Below the pieces are notes generated by a model. The model saw only the letters and a list, made by a program, of their open reading frames with translations, was not told the origin of the DNA and searched no databases. 64,000 nucleotides of DNA from VXPQ01 sp965116435 (GTDB lineage: Bacteria > Bacteroidota > Rhodothermia > Rhodothermales > VXPQ01), in the NCBI GenBank assembly GCA_965116435.1, contig OZ220686.1:1488001-1552000 (forward strand). The letters run 5' to 3'. Shown piece by piece: positions 57,201 through 64,000 of the stretch. Numbering within the stretch: the stretch's first letter is position 1; every line of letters begins with the position of its first letter. Both the position numbers and the translations under genes were made by a program.

Positions 57201-58683
57201 GCTCCGGAAGCAGGTTGTCGAGGATGCTCCACAGTGGCCGATAGAAATTTGTCAACCTATACTCGTCGACTCGGGTCGCTCCTGACGACCTGCCATTCAT
57301 CTCAGATTCCAACAGGTTGACCACATGCTTTAATGTGAGGATATGTGCCCCCAACTGTCCCATAGCTATCTGGAATGGGCGTAGATCCTCGGACGCAAGC
57401 TGGCCGCCTATCTCTAACAGCGCATTCGTCTGCTTCGTGGTCAATGGATTACGCGGGAGAAAAACTTCGCCCGGTTGCCGCCTGCTGCCATCCTCTGTCG
57501 GAATGATGCGAGCCGACGATGCAGTGACCTTGAGACATTCCCAGAAATGCTTATAGCACTGGGGAGCGGAGGATTTGGATATCAACTCAAAGGCCTTACT
57601 CAGAATTTCCCAAAGTTGGACATGCCCAAGCATTGTTAACAAGTATTCAGGATCACGTGCGACTTCTTCTGCCGCTGCCCGCACCAACATCTCGTTCCAT
57701 GCCTGCTGATGTTGATGTCCCGTGAAAATGACCGCCTTGCGATCCGACTCCGGGAAGAAGTCTGCGTTAATGTGCAAGGGCAATCCAGAAGACTGTTCGG
57801 TCGGCAAAAACGCATAGAGTAAGCCCTTGGCCAGAAGCCCGGGTTCGGTCCGAAGCCCAACGCTTACCTGTGTACTGCGATCAAGTGCTTTCAACAGGGG
57901 GTATTCCTCGCGAAGCCCCTCGGCAGCTTCCGAGGCATCGGTGCGAAGGATGTGCCAGCACTCAATGTCGTCACCTGGACGAAAATTAACAATGAGGCCG
58001 GATCTGCCGTCTCGTTCCAAATCACAAGCCAGCAACAGTACACCGTCTCGACGTAGCTCCGCACTACGCACATGCTTGAGAAAGAGCAAGCTCTGCCGCA
58101 AAACACCTCTCAAGTCGTTAGTAAGCTGATCAATGTGGGACGCTTCAATGTGGGATATACCCAGCTGCACACGCGCTTGCGTATTCGGATCCCGGGCCCA
58201 AGGGAGAAAAAATATCGTGCCGTCGGGTTCTTCGCACGATTCGAGAGACCATTCTCCCGATTCCGGAAAAAGAGTCAGCTTGATACCCGCGGATCGAATC
58301 TCCGGGTGGTCCGTCACTTGGTAGGTTGACAGAAATCCGATGCCGAAGCGCCCAATGTTCTCGTGCCGCATTAGCTTCCCCCCGCTACCCACATCCGCAA
58401 TGCGGTGGTAGTCACAGCTGTAGTTGTCACCTTGTTTTGATTGGAAACCACATGGGGTAGCGTTCAAGTCGCCACAGTAGGTGAATTCACCGCTATTACG
58501 TACCTCAAGGCCGTCGTCAGTGATGTTGAAGATGATCTTATCCGCTTTCGCATCGTCGGCATTTTGGATCAATTCCAAGGCCATCACGTCGTAGCCCTGC
58601 AAACCAGCCAAGTGGCTTTGGATATTGCCAAGGAGGTTCGCGGTATACGAACCGCGCTTTTTGACTTGGACTGGCTGATACAT
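54232..58683 (-). CDS. Giant sacsin/HSP90-like ATPase with C-terminal DUF3883
   Basis: A 1483-residue protein. The N-terminus is a GHKL (HSP90-type) ATP-binding domain: N-box ELIQNADDA (residues 37-45, Asn41), DGLEVRNSG, and the G-motif NIGRFGIGFLSTYQVTD (about 107-123), the layout of sacsin-repeat proteins. A long middle region (about 250-1300) has no named domain. The end (about 1345-1460) is a DUF3883-type, restriction-endonuclease-like module with VARKAVCDYEEAQGR, HPGYDIVSHD and ERVIEVKGVAGEW (the D...ExK core). The combination of GHKL ATPase and nuclease-like domain is typical of unassigned or recently described anti-phage effectors. It is convergent with the gene at 53559. Confidence 0.82.
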   Translation of the reverse strand: MYQPVQVKKRGSYTANLLGNIQSHLAGLQGYDVMALELIQNADDAKADKIIFNITDDGLEVRNSGEFTYCGDLNATPCGFQSKQGDNYSCDYHRIADVGSGGKLMRHENIGRFGIGFLSTYQVTDHPEIRSAGIKLTLFPESGEWSLESCEEPDGTIFFLPWARDPNTQARVQLGISHIEASHIDQLTNDLRGVLRQSLLFLKHVRSAELRRDGVLLLACDLERDGRSGLIVNFRPGDDIECWHILRTDASEAAEGLREEYPLLKALDRSTQVSVGLRTEPGLLAKGLLYAFLPTEQSSGLPLHINADFFPESDRKAVIFTGHQHQQAWNEMLVRAAAEEVARDPEYLLTMLGHVQLWEILSKAFELISKSSAPQCYKHFWECLKVTASSARIIPTEDGSRRQPGEVFLPRNPLTTKQTNALLEIGGQLASEDLRPFQIAMGQLGAHILTLKHVVNLLESEMNGRSSGATRVDEYRLTNFYRPLWSILDNLLPEPVMPNAGVGKRLKELPIMVTEDLSTVVVIDDSHAAPAGLAARITAQLPGLAIASHHFVKLPKLGRLIQPLNLGTVVSYLRAKLASQPVEEVINIDPMSLSDFYMLLADIDSRSTVDITVYESLQNLSIWRSGRGLVKATKALLPGDFKDPIGQADILDIGVFSEQAREFVSNKLGIETLTIKSYVEIVLPEIVNDTGSLDPEKYERLIKELSNHSSLVDEEKTCELLGSLPLAPTQDGGWSRPTDTYHRSEHLVRILGDTKHLWLDESRLPDQPTVHRFLDNIGIRRSATARHLVERICNISFESLPTGDAKKASGEAFYEICKNYEAWKNNEAFREAIADLRNTDCFPSDDDMEEWHWPDSLYAPFRANAFRSQARILAFRDTQRLNTDLLEDLGVTINPSTDLVIGHLKHCMERGIGPDPLVYQVLNERAKQPDPLIAELKEAQCIYVEDQGKFVRTNRVYWTSQPLGVYAFTVPESMKSFTPLFRSIGVKDAPECSDYVDILLDIVENHFEKSAPVVDSDLAIYNTCLAAVATAYNREECDAVELQRLREAPTILNSEGMTTYPDEILLHDSEWYATFFNGELNRALCKLSADFDPLVMELGVRRLSKSTSVSLEYFGGEEQYETELAEKLADRKDIFARLVHDKSATVSNRFREALSLLKAVSYDVVQIKASVQLTNDAVSSPPRPVQAFYDINEGLLTVCRSSDDRRWPGILNAIFHQLMPEAPGNEISILVLCVGPLMEMTVHDAHCQLTDAGVPPLDISPAISETVVVSPKLGELGTRGEQQIDIVAKEKDGELKSGDLPEDIEESTGYLSRTGKESNAGRKQQYLDSNEKRPKYKEQRDRRLLSYVRRKPEEVSERQGSSEHNLALEVVARKAVCDYEEAQGRVAEQKAQTHPGYDIVSHDPSTGEERVIEVKGVAGEWNQTGVGLSRTQFSNAQDYGVHYWLYVVEFASDPDRLRVHPIRNPAMQITSFMFDGNWRQAAE

Positions 58684-58702
58684 TCCTGTTTCTGATTTGC
58701 AC

Positions 58703-59113
58703 TTATACTGCGTTGGTGCGTTGCGAGAATTCGGCGGCTATAGAGTTATACACAGCCTGCGCCTGTAGTACAGCTTGTTTGGCGTCTTCCACTATGGGTT
58801 CGTCCCAATCCCCTGGATATCGCGCTTCAACGGCCCATTCCGTCAATTGCGCCAGATCGTTTTGCTCGCGACGCACTGGCCAGGAATCCGGGAGGAAATT
58901 GCGCAACGCATCCAGATCGTGCCAAAACGGGAAATCCATACCCTCAAAGACCAAGGCTGCCTTCAGTGCCTTTTCGGCGGCTTGCTGCGCAAGAAAACAG
59001 ATATGGCGAGGCGTCGATTCATTCGACGCAAGCAGGCTTTGCGCAGCGTCAAAATCTTCCGCTGCAAAGCGAAGCCAGCGTTTGGCTTCCCGGACGGATT
59101 CAGGCGCGCTCAT
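58703..59113 (-). CDS. HEPN-domain toxin of HEPN/MNT pair
   Basis: A 136-residue all-helical protein starting MSAPESVREAKRWLRFAAED and containing RHICFLAQQAAEKALKAALV (about 33-52), the standard core of HEPN proteins that partner MNT nucleotidyltransferases. HEPN toxins of this group are RNases or RNA-binding proteins neutralised by their MNT partner, in studied cases by AMP transfer. The ATG at 59113 overlaps the end of the MNT gene by 14 bp; upstream codons in this frame show no similarity. It lies 19 bp downstream of the start of the sacsin-like gene, on the same strand. Confidence 0.87.
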   Translation of the reverse strand: MSAPESVREAKRWLRFAAEDFDAAQSLLASNESTPRHICFLAQQAAEKALKAALVFEGMDFPFWHDLDALRNFLPDSWPVRREQNDLAQLTEWAVEARYPGDWDEPIVEDAKQAVLQAQAVYNSIAAEFSQRTNAV

Positions 59114-59447
59114 AGACGATCTTTCCTTCGCGAAGCGCCGAGCGCAACACAGTTCCTGCAAGATGGCCGCGCCGGGCGATTTCCTCAGGCGTGGCCACCA
59201 CGATGTCCTTACATACCGGAAGGTCCCCCAGCGTCCGGCGGATATCGACTGCGGCGGCCCGCTTGTCAGAGACATCAGGCAACACGACCAGCAAATCCAC
59301 ATCACTCCATGCGTTTGCGGTGCCCCTCGCATGGGAGCCGAACAAAACGACCTGCAAAGGCTGAAATCGCCCCACAATGCGATCCACCATGGTCGATATG
59401 AACCCTTTCGAAGCCACAATCTTCATCATTTCTTCTCGATTAGCCAT
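59100..59447 (-). CDS. MNT-type minimal nucleotidyltransferase (antitoxin)
   Basis: A 115-residue nucleotidyltransferase with the minimal polymerase-beta-like motif VVLFGSHARGTANAWSDVDL (about residues 34-53): GS-x-ARG then S-D-x-D, the metal-binding acids. MNT proteins adenylylate and silence their HEPN toxin, so this is the antitoxin of the gene encoded downstream with a 14-bp overlap. A decayed copy of its first 28 codons is at 52867-52953. The deleted IS at 59598-60489 lies 150 bp upstream with its outward promoter facing this gene, so the pair may be expressed from it. Confidence 0.88.
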   Translation of the reverse strand: MANREEMMKIVASKGFISTMVDRIVGRFQPLQVVLFGSHARGTANAWSDVDLLVVLPDVSDKRAAAVDIRRTLGDLPVCKDIVVATPEEIARRGHLAGTVLRSALREGKIVYERA

Positions 59448-59614
59448 TTCCGCTACAGCGATGTCAGCGACGAAGCATTCCCGGTTATGTATGCTGTTGA
59501 ATCTGTTACACGAGAAAGTTGCCGCTTTGGTTCGTATCCCGAATGCCGCCTATCTCGGCAGAAAAATGGTCCGATAAATTCGGACAGGTCGTTTAGCTGT
59601 AGGATTGCGTTGTG

Positions 59615-60121
59615 TCATGCCGCCTCCGGCAGCGGCTTTCGTCTGTAGTATACGTCGTTGGGAGTCATATTGTCAAGGCCCTGGTGAGGGCGTTCTTCGT
59701 TGAAGTAGCGGATGTAGTCGGCGATGCGCTCCCGCGCCTCAGCAGGCGTGGCGTACGCATGCAGGTTGATCTCTTCCACCTTGAGGCTGCGCCAGAAGCG
59801 CTCCACGTACACGTTGTCGATCCACCGCCCCTTCCCGTCCATAGAGATGCGCACCCCGTGCTCCTTGAGCACGCCGGTAAACGCCTCCGACGTGAACTGC
59901 AACCCCTGGTCCGTGTTGAAAACCTCTGGGGCGCCGTAGCGAACTATCGCCTCCTTGAGCGCCTCCACGCAAAAACGAGCGACCATCGTGTTAGAGACGC
60001 GGTGCGCGAGCGCCTTGCGGCTGTACCAGTCGATCACCGCCGTCAGGTAGATGGCGCCACGCGCCATCGGGATGTACGTAATGTCCGCCGCATACGCCTG
60101 GCCCGGTCTGCCTATCGTCAT
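59615..60121 (-). pseudogene. IS3 OrfB transposase, N-terminal deletion
   Basis: 168 codons covering the DDE integrase core: the first Asp in AADITYIPMARG, the second in VFNTDQGLQFTSE, the Glu in VYVERFWRSLKVEEIN, then YFNEERPHQGLDNMTPNDVY. Intact OrfB is about 280-290 residues; the helical N-terminal part is missing. Just upstream, in frame, codons for VAERKALIKT are the remaining start of OrfB, so the deletion joined residue ~10 to residue ~130. The catalytic triad is intact but DNA-end recognition is probably lost. Confidence 0.85.
59647..59676 (-). promoter_or_regulatory. Outward promoter in IS3 OrfB 3' end
   Basis: Read on the reverse strand: TTGACA (59676-59671), an 18-bp spacer, TATACT (59652-59647). 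It overlaps codons GLDNMTPNDVYY and points out of the element toward the MNT/HEPN pair beginning at 59447. Confidence 0.5.
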
Positions 60122-60147
60122 GGTCTTGATGAGGGCCTTGCGCTCGG

Positions 60148-60474
60148 CTACAGGCCGTGACCGAGCGCTTGTGATAAAAAATCCTTCTCCATCGACAACT
60201 GCCCGATCTTCGCGTGAAGCGTCTTTATCTCCTCCTCGCGTTCGCCGGAAGGGGCAGAGCGGCCTCGGGCGAATAGCTCTGGGCCATGCTCCAGCACCTG
60301 TTTCCTCCAGGACTGTATCTGGTTCGGATGCACTTCGAAGCGGGCAGCGAGGTCCGCCAGCGTGCTGTCGCCGCGTAGGGCGGCGAGGGCTACCTTCGCC
60401 TTGAAGGAGGGACTGTGGGTTATGCGGGTGCGTTTGGCATGGAATGTCTCGCTGGGTTGGTTGGATTGGAACAA
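60148..60474 (-). CDS. IS3-family transposase OrfA
   Basis: A 108-residue protein with the OrfA helix-turn-helix (PSFKAKVALAALRGDSTLAD, then AARFEVHPNQIQSWRKQVLE) and a C-terminal leucine zipper-like helix (EEEIKTLHAKIGQLSMEKDF), ending LSQALGHGL. In IS3 elements OrfA binds the inverted repeats, and a -1 frameshift joins it to OrfB to make the transposase. Here OrfA is complete, but OrfB is deleted, so OrfA can at most act as a repressor or DNA-binding protein. It starts 4 bp from the right inverted repeat. Confidence 0.9.
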   Translation of the reverse strand: MFQSNQPSETFHAKRTRITHSPSFKAKVALAALRGDSTLADLAARFEVHPNQIQSWRKQVLEHGPELFARGRSAPSGEREEEIKTLHAKIGQLSMEKDFLSQALGHGL

Positions 60475-60549
60475 GGTCGCAATCCTACACCGTAAAATCC
60501 CAGAAGCGTTGGGACGACAAACCCGAACAACCTCTATAGATCAGTCTTG

Positions 60550-60712
60550 CATGGGTACGCAACGCCTGTCAAGGCGGGAGAGCGCATCAACGACCCCAGT
60601 CGCTACTTCAACGAATAAAATCCGCAGCAGGGGCTTGACAACCTGACTCTAGCAACGTATACTATGGATGCACACCGCTACCGAAAGCGACGTACATCAC
60701 AGCAACCCAACA
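60550..60712 (+). mobile_element. IS3-family remnant B (OrfB 3' end)
   Basis: This stretch matches the OrfB end of the nearby IS in the opposite orientation. ACGCCTGTCAAGGCGGGAGA (60562 on) corresponds to the codons for TPAEARERI, and CGCTACTTCAACGAAT to RYFNE. CAGGGGCTTGACAACCTGAC corresponds to QGLDNMT, and the right-end similarity continues to about 60712. Stops interrupt the frame. Its retained promoter faces the AT-rich gene at 60730. Confidence 0.75.
60635..60663 (+). promoter_or_regulatory. IS3-derived sigma70-type promoter ahead of HEPN gene
   Basis: TTGACA (60635-60640), a 17-bp spacer and TATACT (60658-60663). The transcription start would be near 60670, which rules out the ATG at 60664 and supports the ATG at 60730 as the start of the downstream gene. 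Confidence 0.65.
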
Positions 60713-60729
60713 GAAAAGCATACAACGTC

Positions 60730-61884
60730 ATGAATACAAAACATCCCGGTCTTAGATTTTCTAAGGAAAGACTCGAAGAGGTTTTTAGTCACTTAGATAG
60801 CGAAGAAATTAAATGCTATTGTTATTTACAAAATACAACTATAGATGATAAAGATTATAGAGCAAAATTTATGATTTATTACCGTATGATTATCGAGTCG
60901 AAAAAACATGAATGGAATTTTTTCTCGACTATTAAAAAGATGCAGAAGAAAAAGGGGAGTCAAGAAAACATTGAAATTGATTTTGTTGATATCCTGAAAA
61001 TGCTTCATAGAAAAGCGAGAACACCTTTGAGGTCAAACCCACCATTGTTCTTAGATTCCGCTTTTTTATGCTCTGTTTTGATGCATACAATTAATCCGTG
61101 TTTGCCCGTTTGGGATGATAATACGATAAATTATTTTAGAATTATATTACCTCAAAAATCAAATTTATCTGATTATACCAATGCTTACGAAGAACTCATA
61201 GATAAAGTAAATAACGAAATTGATGAAGATCCAAATTCTTGGTTTAAAACATGGCGAAATTTATTTCGAAAAAATGATGTTTTTTCAAAATTTAACCTTA
61301 CAGATATCAAGATACTTGATCTGTTTTTTTGGAAAGAAAAATATGTTCCCATGCCTATTACTGGAAAATTTACTACCCATCCGTTTGCGAATGATAGATA
61401 TATTGAAATTCGTTCAAGAGTAGATAAGGCGCTGCAGTTACTTTGCAAAGGATTAGCTCCATATATACGTAATGCATTATTGTTACCTCCAAATATTAAT
61501 ATGCTAAATATGCATAGACGTTTTATTACAGAACATCAAAATAAATATAAAGATCGAAATGGTAATTATATTTTAAGGAAAGATATACGAGAATGGGATG
61601 CTTATTTGCTTTTAAAGGCACTAAGAGCAAATGCAATAAACAACTATACATTACTCTATAAAAGTTTAGGTAATTTTAATATTATCAATAAATTAATTAA
61701 ATACCGCAATTGCTGGGCACATCCAAATCCTTTTTATAGGTTTACAATAGAAGAAAAAAGATATACATGTAAATCGTTCAATAATATGATTACGTTGCTC
61801 ACTGCTGTGAATGCCACTTCACAGGCCGAAGAAATCAGAGATATGCTGCCCGCAATAGAATCAATTCCTGCTGATGACGAATAA
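60730..61884 (+). CDS. AT-rich protein with C-terminal Swt1-type HEPN domain
   Basis: A 384-residue protein. The C-terminal ~170 residues read as a HEPN domain of the Swt1 type: KALQLLCKGLAPYIRNALLL (about 233), EWDAYLLLKALRANAINNYT (about 295), then LIKYRNCWAHPNPFYRFT, which contains the Rx4H catalytic motif (RNCWAH), and a final helix NNMITLLTAVNATSQAEEIR. HEPN proteins of this kind are RNases used in abortive defence. The N-terminal ~210 residues are an unnamed domain with a conserved-looking SVLMHTINPCLPVWDDNTI. The start is set by the promoter at 60635-60663. Composition is strongly AT-rich. It converges with the helicase gene, 6 bp apart. Confidence 0.7.
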   Translation: MNTKHPGLRFSKERLEEVFSHLDSEEIKCYCYLQNTTIDDKDYRAKFMIYYRMIIESKKHEWNFFSTIKKMQKKKGSQENIEIDFVDILKMLHRKARTPLRSNPPLFLDSAFLCSVLMHTINPCLPVWDDNTINYFRIILPQKSNLSDYTNAYEELIDKVNNEIDEDPNSWFKTWRNLFRKNDVFSKFNLTDIKILDLFFWKEKYVPMPITGKFTTHPFANDRYIEIRSRVDKALQLLCKGLAPYIRNALLLPPNINMLNMHRRFITEHQNKYKDRNGNYILRKDIREWDAYLLLKALRANAINNYTLLYKSLGNFNIINKLIKYRNCWAHPNPFYRFTIEEKRYTCKSFNNMITLLTAVNATSQAEEIRDMLPAIESIPADDE

Positions 61885-61890
61885 GCTATA

Positions 61891-64000
61891 CTACCGGCAC
61901 CGGGAGTGCCACCCCCCCAACCCACAAACCGCATTAACCAACCGCATCTGCTCCACAGTAGCCACGTTCGTATGCAACAAACGCGGGGAAGCAAACACCA
62001 GGCTCAAGGCTTTGCCTCGGCTTATGGCTACGTTTAGGCGTTCGCGGGACAACAGGAAATCTATTCCTCGGGAGGTTTCTTCGGAGGAGGAGGCGGTCAG
62101 GGAGACGAGGGCGATGGGGGCTTCTTTGCCCTGAAACTTGTCTACGGTGCCGATGCGGATGTCGGGGAGGGCGTCCGAGAGGGCGTTGACCTGTGCGTTG
62201 TACGGGGCGACTATGATAATGTCGTCCTCGCAAATCGGGCGGGTGCCGTGCTGGTCTGTCCAGGAGCCTTCCAGCAGGCGGTCGATGGTTTCGGATATCG
62301 CCTCGATCTCTTCGGGGCAAATTTGCGCGCGGCCTTCATGGGCCACCGAAACCCGCCAGGCCCCGCAACAGGGCACGTCCCGCGCCTCCACAGATTGCAA
62401 CGCCGTCGAAGGGTGGCTTTCCAGCCGGCCTTCGTAGAACTGGGACGAAATATAGGCGCACAGATCGGGATGCATTCTCCAGGTTTCGGGCAGGAAAACG
62501 CCGCGTTCGGGAGCGACGTTCTGGCCGGGGCCCAGCACCCAGTCGAGGCACGAAAGATTCGCCGGATGGGGATGCGCGCCTTGCAGCGGTTGCGGAAGTT
62601 GGCGCGGGTCCCCGATCAGGACGATGTTGCGGGCCGCATTGGACATAGCGACCAGATTGGCCAGCGACACCTGCCCCGCCTCATCCACAAAGAGGTAGTC
62701 GAACGCGCCCTCGACCTCATCCCTCGAAAACAGCCAGGCCGTTCCTCCAACGATATCGGCGGAACGCAGGGCGCTGTGATTGTTGCGCGTTACGCACGAA
62801 ATGGCGTTCAGGACCTCGTCCGGCAGATGGTTTTCGCGGGTAGAAATCTTGTGCGCGATATGCACATCGCGCGGGGCAAGATCGATCTCGTCCGTGTGCA
62901 GGGCCTGGGCGCACCCCATCAGCACATTGCGAATCGCCTCGTGACTGTTTGCGGACACCGCCACGCGCTGGCCTGCCTGCACGAGCGCAAGAATCGCCCG
63001 CGCCGCCGCATAGGTCTTGCCCGTCCCGGGCGGTCCCTGCACCGGCAGAACGGACTGGTCCAGGGCGCGCACCGCCGCAATCAGGCCGCCCAGCGTTGCA
63101 GCGCCGTCGTCCAGGGGAAGCGGAGGCGGGCCCTGGAAACGAGGTGCCTTGCGCGAAAGGAGGTCGTCCGCCGCACGGTTCGACCGGGGGCCGCATTGAT
63201 CCTTAATCACCTTCCGTATGGCGTACGGAATATTCCCCGGAGAAATACCAAAGTTGGGGAGAAGGTGCAGATGATCGGGTAATTCATTGCCCCAATACGC
63301 ATTCATTTTCAAGAATATTCTGCGGCGACGGCGATCCAGTTGAAGTATTTCAACCGATGCAAAACGACCGTCCAGCACAACCTGCGCGCGACCACCCTCC
63401 CGCAACTTCGTTTCTTGCGGCGGATAGCGGTATTCGCGCTCGAAATACATCTGCGCAACGCGCTGCATACGGACCGCCTCCAACCCCGCCAGACACTCCA
63501 TATCATCGCATAAATCCTCGAATTCCTTGGCGGCGGAATCGAATACGGCCCATGCTTGCGGCTTGCGCTCCCGGTCATGAAATACCCCGAGATCATACAA
63601 TAGGCGGCGGCGCGATTCCGGCAAATCCGAGGCATTCAGCAACTGCAAAAGCGCTTCGTTCTCGGCCTGCTGCGCCACGGAATTCGCCGTGTCGCTTTCG
63701 CCCATTTCAAGCCAAGGCCCGTCGCGGCGTATTTCCAGCAACCAGGCCCGCATCTTCTCTGTGGAAATGCAGTCGATGCGGTTGTATTCTTCTATTTCAC
63801 GGAGTATTTCGGGGTCGCCGGTTTCTCGCCATTTTTCGTACGCAACAATAGAACCGCCTGCGGTCTTCACTTCCCCGGTGCGAGGCATATCGTAGAACGC
63901 CTCCAGGTCCTTCAGGGAATAGGACGGTTCGGAAGCAAAAACGCCTCCACGTACGACGGCATAAAGGTCCACAAACCGCCTTTCGCGCAGCCATTGATCC
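61891..64000 (-). CDS. RecB-like nuclease / DNA2-NAM7-type helicase (5' end outside window)
   Basis: At least 703 codons remain; the frame is open to the window edge (WLRERRFVDLYAVVRGG at its start). The N-terminal piece, with EYNRIDCISTEKMRAWLLEI, is the end of a TM0106-type RecB-like nuclease. The rest is a superfamily 1 (Upf1/DNA2) helicase: Walker A QGPPGTGKTYAAARAI, motif II YLFVDEAGQVSLANL, motif III LIGDPRQLPQPL, motif V IGTVDKFQGKEAPI and motif VI SRERLNVAISRGKALSL. Such fusions are common in bacterial defence or repair loci. The product probably processes DNA or RNA ends with ATP. Confidence 0.88.
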   Translation of the reverse strand, partial: DQWLRERRFVDLYAVVRGGVFASEPSYSLKDLEAFYDMPRTGEVKTAGGSIVAYEKWRETGDPEILREIEEYNRIDCISTEKMRAWLLEIRRDGPWLEMGESDTANSVAQQAENEALLQLLNASDLPESRRRLLYDLGVFHDRERKPQAWAVFDSAAKEFEDLCDDMECLAGLEAVRMQRVAQMYFEREYRYPPQETKLREGGRAQVVLDGRFASVEILQLDRRRRRIFLKMNAYWGNELPDHLHLLPNFGISPGNIPYAIRKVIKDQCGPRSNRAADDLLSRKAPRFQGPPPLPLDDGAATLGGLIAAVRALDQSVLPVQGPPGTGKTYAAARAILALVQAGQRVAVSANSHEAIRNVLMGCAQALHTDEIDLAPRDVHIAHKISTRENHLPDEVLNAISCVTRNNHSALRSADIVGGTAWLFSRDEVEGAFDYLFVDEAGQVSLANLVAMSNAARNIVLIGDPRQLPQPLQGAHPHPANLSCLDWVLGPGQNVAPERGVFLPETWRMHPDLCAYISSQFYEGRLESHPSTALQSVEARDVPCCGAWRVSVAHEGRAQICPEEIEAISETIDRLLEGSWTDQHGTRPICEDDIIIVAPYNAQVNALSDALPDIRIGTVDKFQGKEAPIALVSLTASSSEETSRGIDFLLSRERLNVAISRGKALSLVFASPRLLHTNVATVEQMRLVNAVCGLGGWHSRCR

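Larger units (their letters stand above)
59598..60489 (-). mobile_element. IS3-family element with internal deletion
   Basis: The element is bounded by 12-bp perfect terminal inverted repeats, TGTAGGATTGCG (59598-59609) and CGCAATCCTACA (60478-60489), with the TG...CA ends of IS3. It holds OrfA (60148-60474) and an OrfB that lacks its first ~120 codons (59615-60121). Total length 892 bp is about 350 bp short of a normal IS3 (about 1.25 kb). No clear target duplication flanks it (AGC left, CCG right). It is probably immobile on its own. Confidence 0.85.

Noticed and set aside
60664..60729. ATG at 60664 as the start of the HEPN-domain gene
   Set aside because: It lies immediately after the -10 box of the likely promoter and inside IS remnant sequence, so transcription would begin at or after it; the ATG at 60730 fits better.

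Overview
The window looks like GC-rich bacterial chromosome carrying several AT-richer, mobile-looking inserts. The backbone gene set (LexA/RecO repair genes, LemA and TPM proteins, M1, S41 and M16 peptidases, a GAF-SpoIIE phosphatase, AcnA, an NAD-type 6-phosphogluconate dehydrogenase) and the mostly absent Shine-Dalgarno sequences suggest a marine or halophilic Bacteroidota/Rhodothermota-like organism. That placement is an inference; there is no rRNA here and only one tRNA gene.

Layout. 1-17 kb is ordinary backbone: start of a 6PGDH gene, OPT transporter, phosphoesterase, SpoIIE phosphatase, transaldolase, beta-CASP nuclease, a large FAD/Fe-S dehydrogenase, M1 and S41 peptidases, LemA, TPM, TPR and CPBP proteins. 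17.2-19.2 kb holds a RelE/ParE-like toxin, a short partner protein and an unknown nuclease-like protein in one run. 19.2-21.4 kb has a secreted protein, a glyoxalase-like protein, tRNA-Ala(CGC) and ssb. 21.6-26.6 kb is a tightly overlapping four-gene membrane operon: a coiled-coil membrane protein, a tethered vWA-like protein, a MotA/ExbB/ZorA-like channel protein, and a single-pass partner with a stator-type acidic residue. I recognise no described system with this composition, and it is the best novel-system candidate. 26.8-46.5 kb returns to backbone: RNase D, a DUF4143 ATPase, AcnA, hydantoinase B/A, LexA, RecO, a ComEA-like protein, a response regulator whose phospho-acceptor Asp is Glu, NagB, an active/inactive M16 pair and an ABC exporter.

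46.5-64 kb is an accessory, defence-like island. Three copies of a ~68 bp repeat precede two tandem double-AAA+ ATPase genes and a small membrane protein. A DUF1232 gene, a decayed MNT gene and a decayed IS3 copy follow. Next come an unknown AT-rich gene, a 1483-residue sacsin/HSP90-type ATPase with a DUF3883 tail, a HEPN/MNT pair, an internally deleted IS3 element, a second IS3 remnant, a protein with a Swt1-type HEPN domain, and the 3' part of a RecB-nuclease/DNA2-type helicase that runs off the window.

A theme joins the island. The 3' end of this IS3 family carries TTGACA-N17/18-TATA(C/T)T pointing outward. All three copies that keep this end point it at a toxin- or defence-like gene, so IS decay appears to have left resident promoters behind. 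Non-coding repeats recur elsewhere: a REP-like palindrome in five gaps, a six-unit 11-bp array and a ~31-bp phased palindrome array, both between convergent genes.
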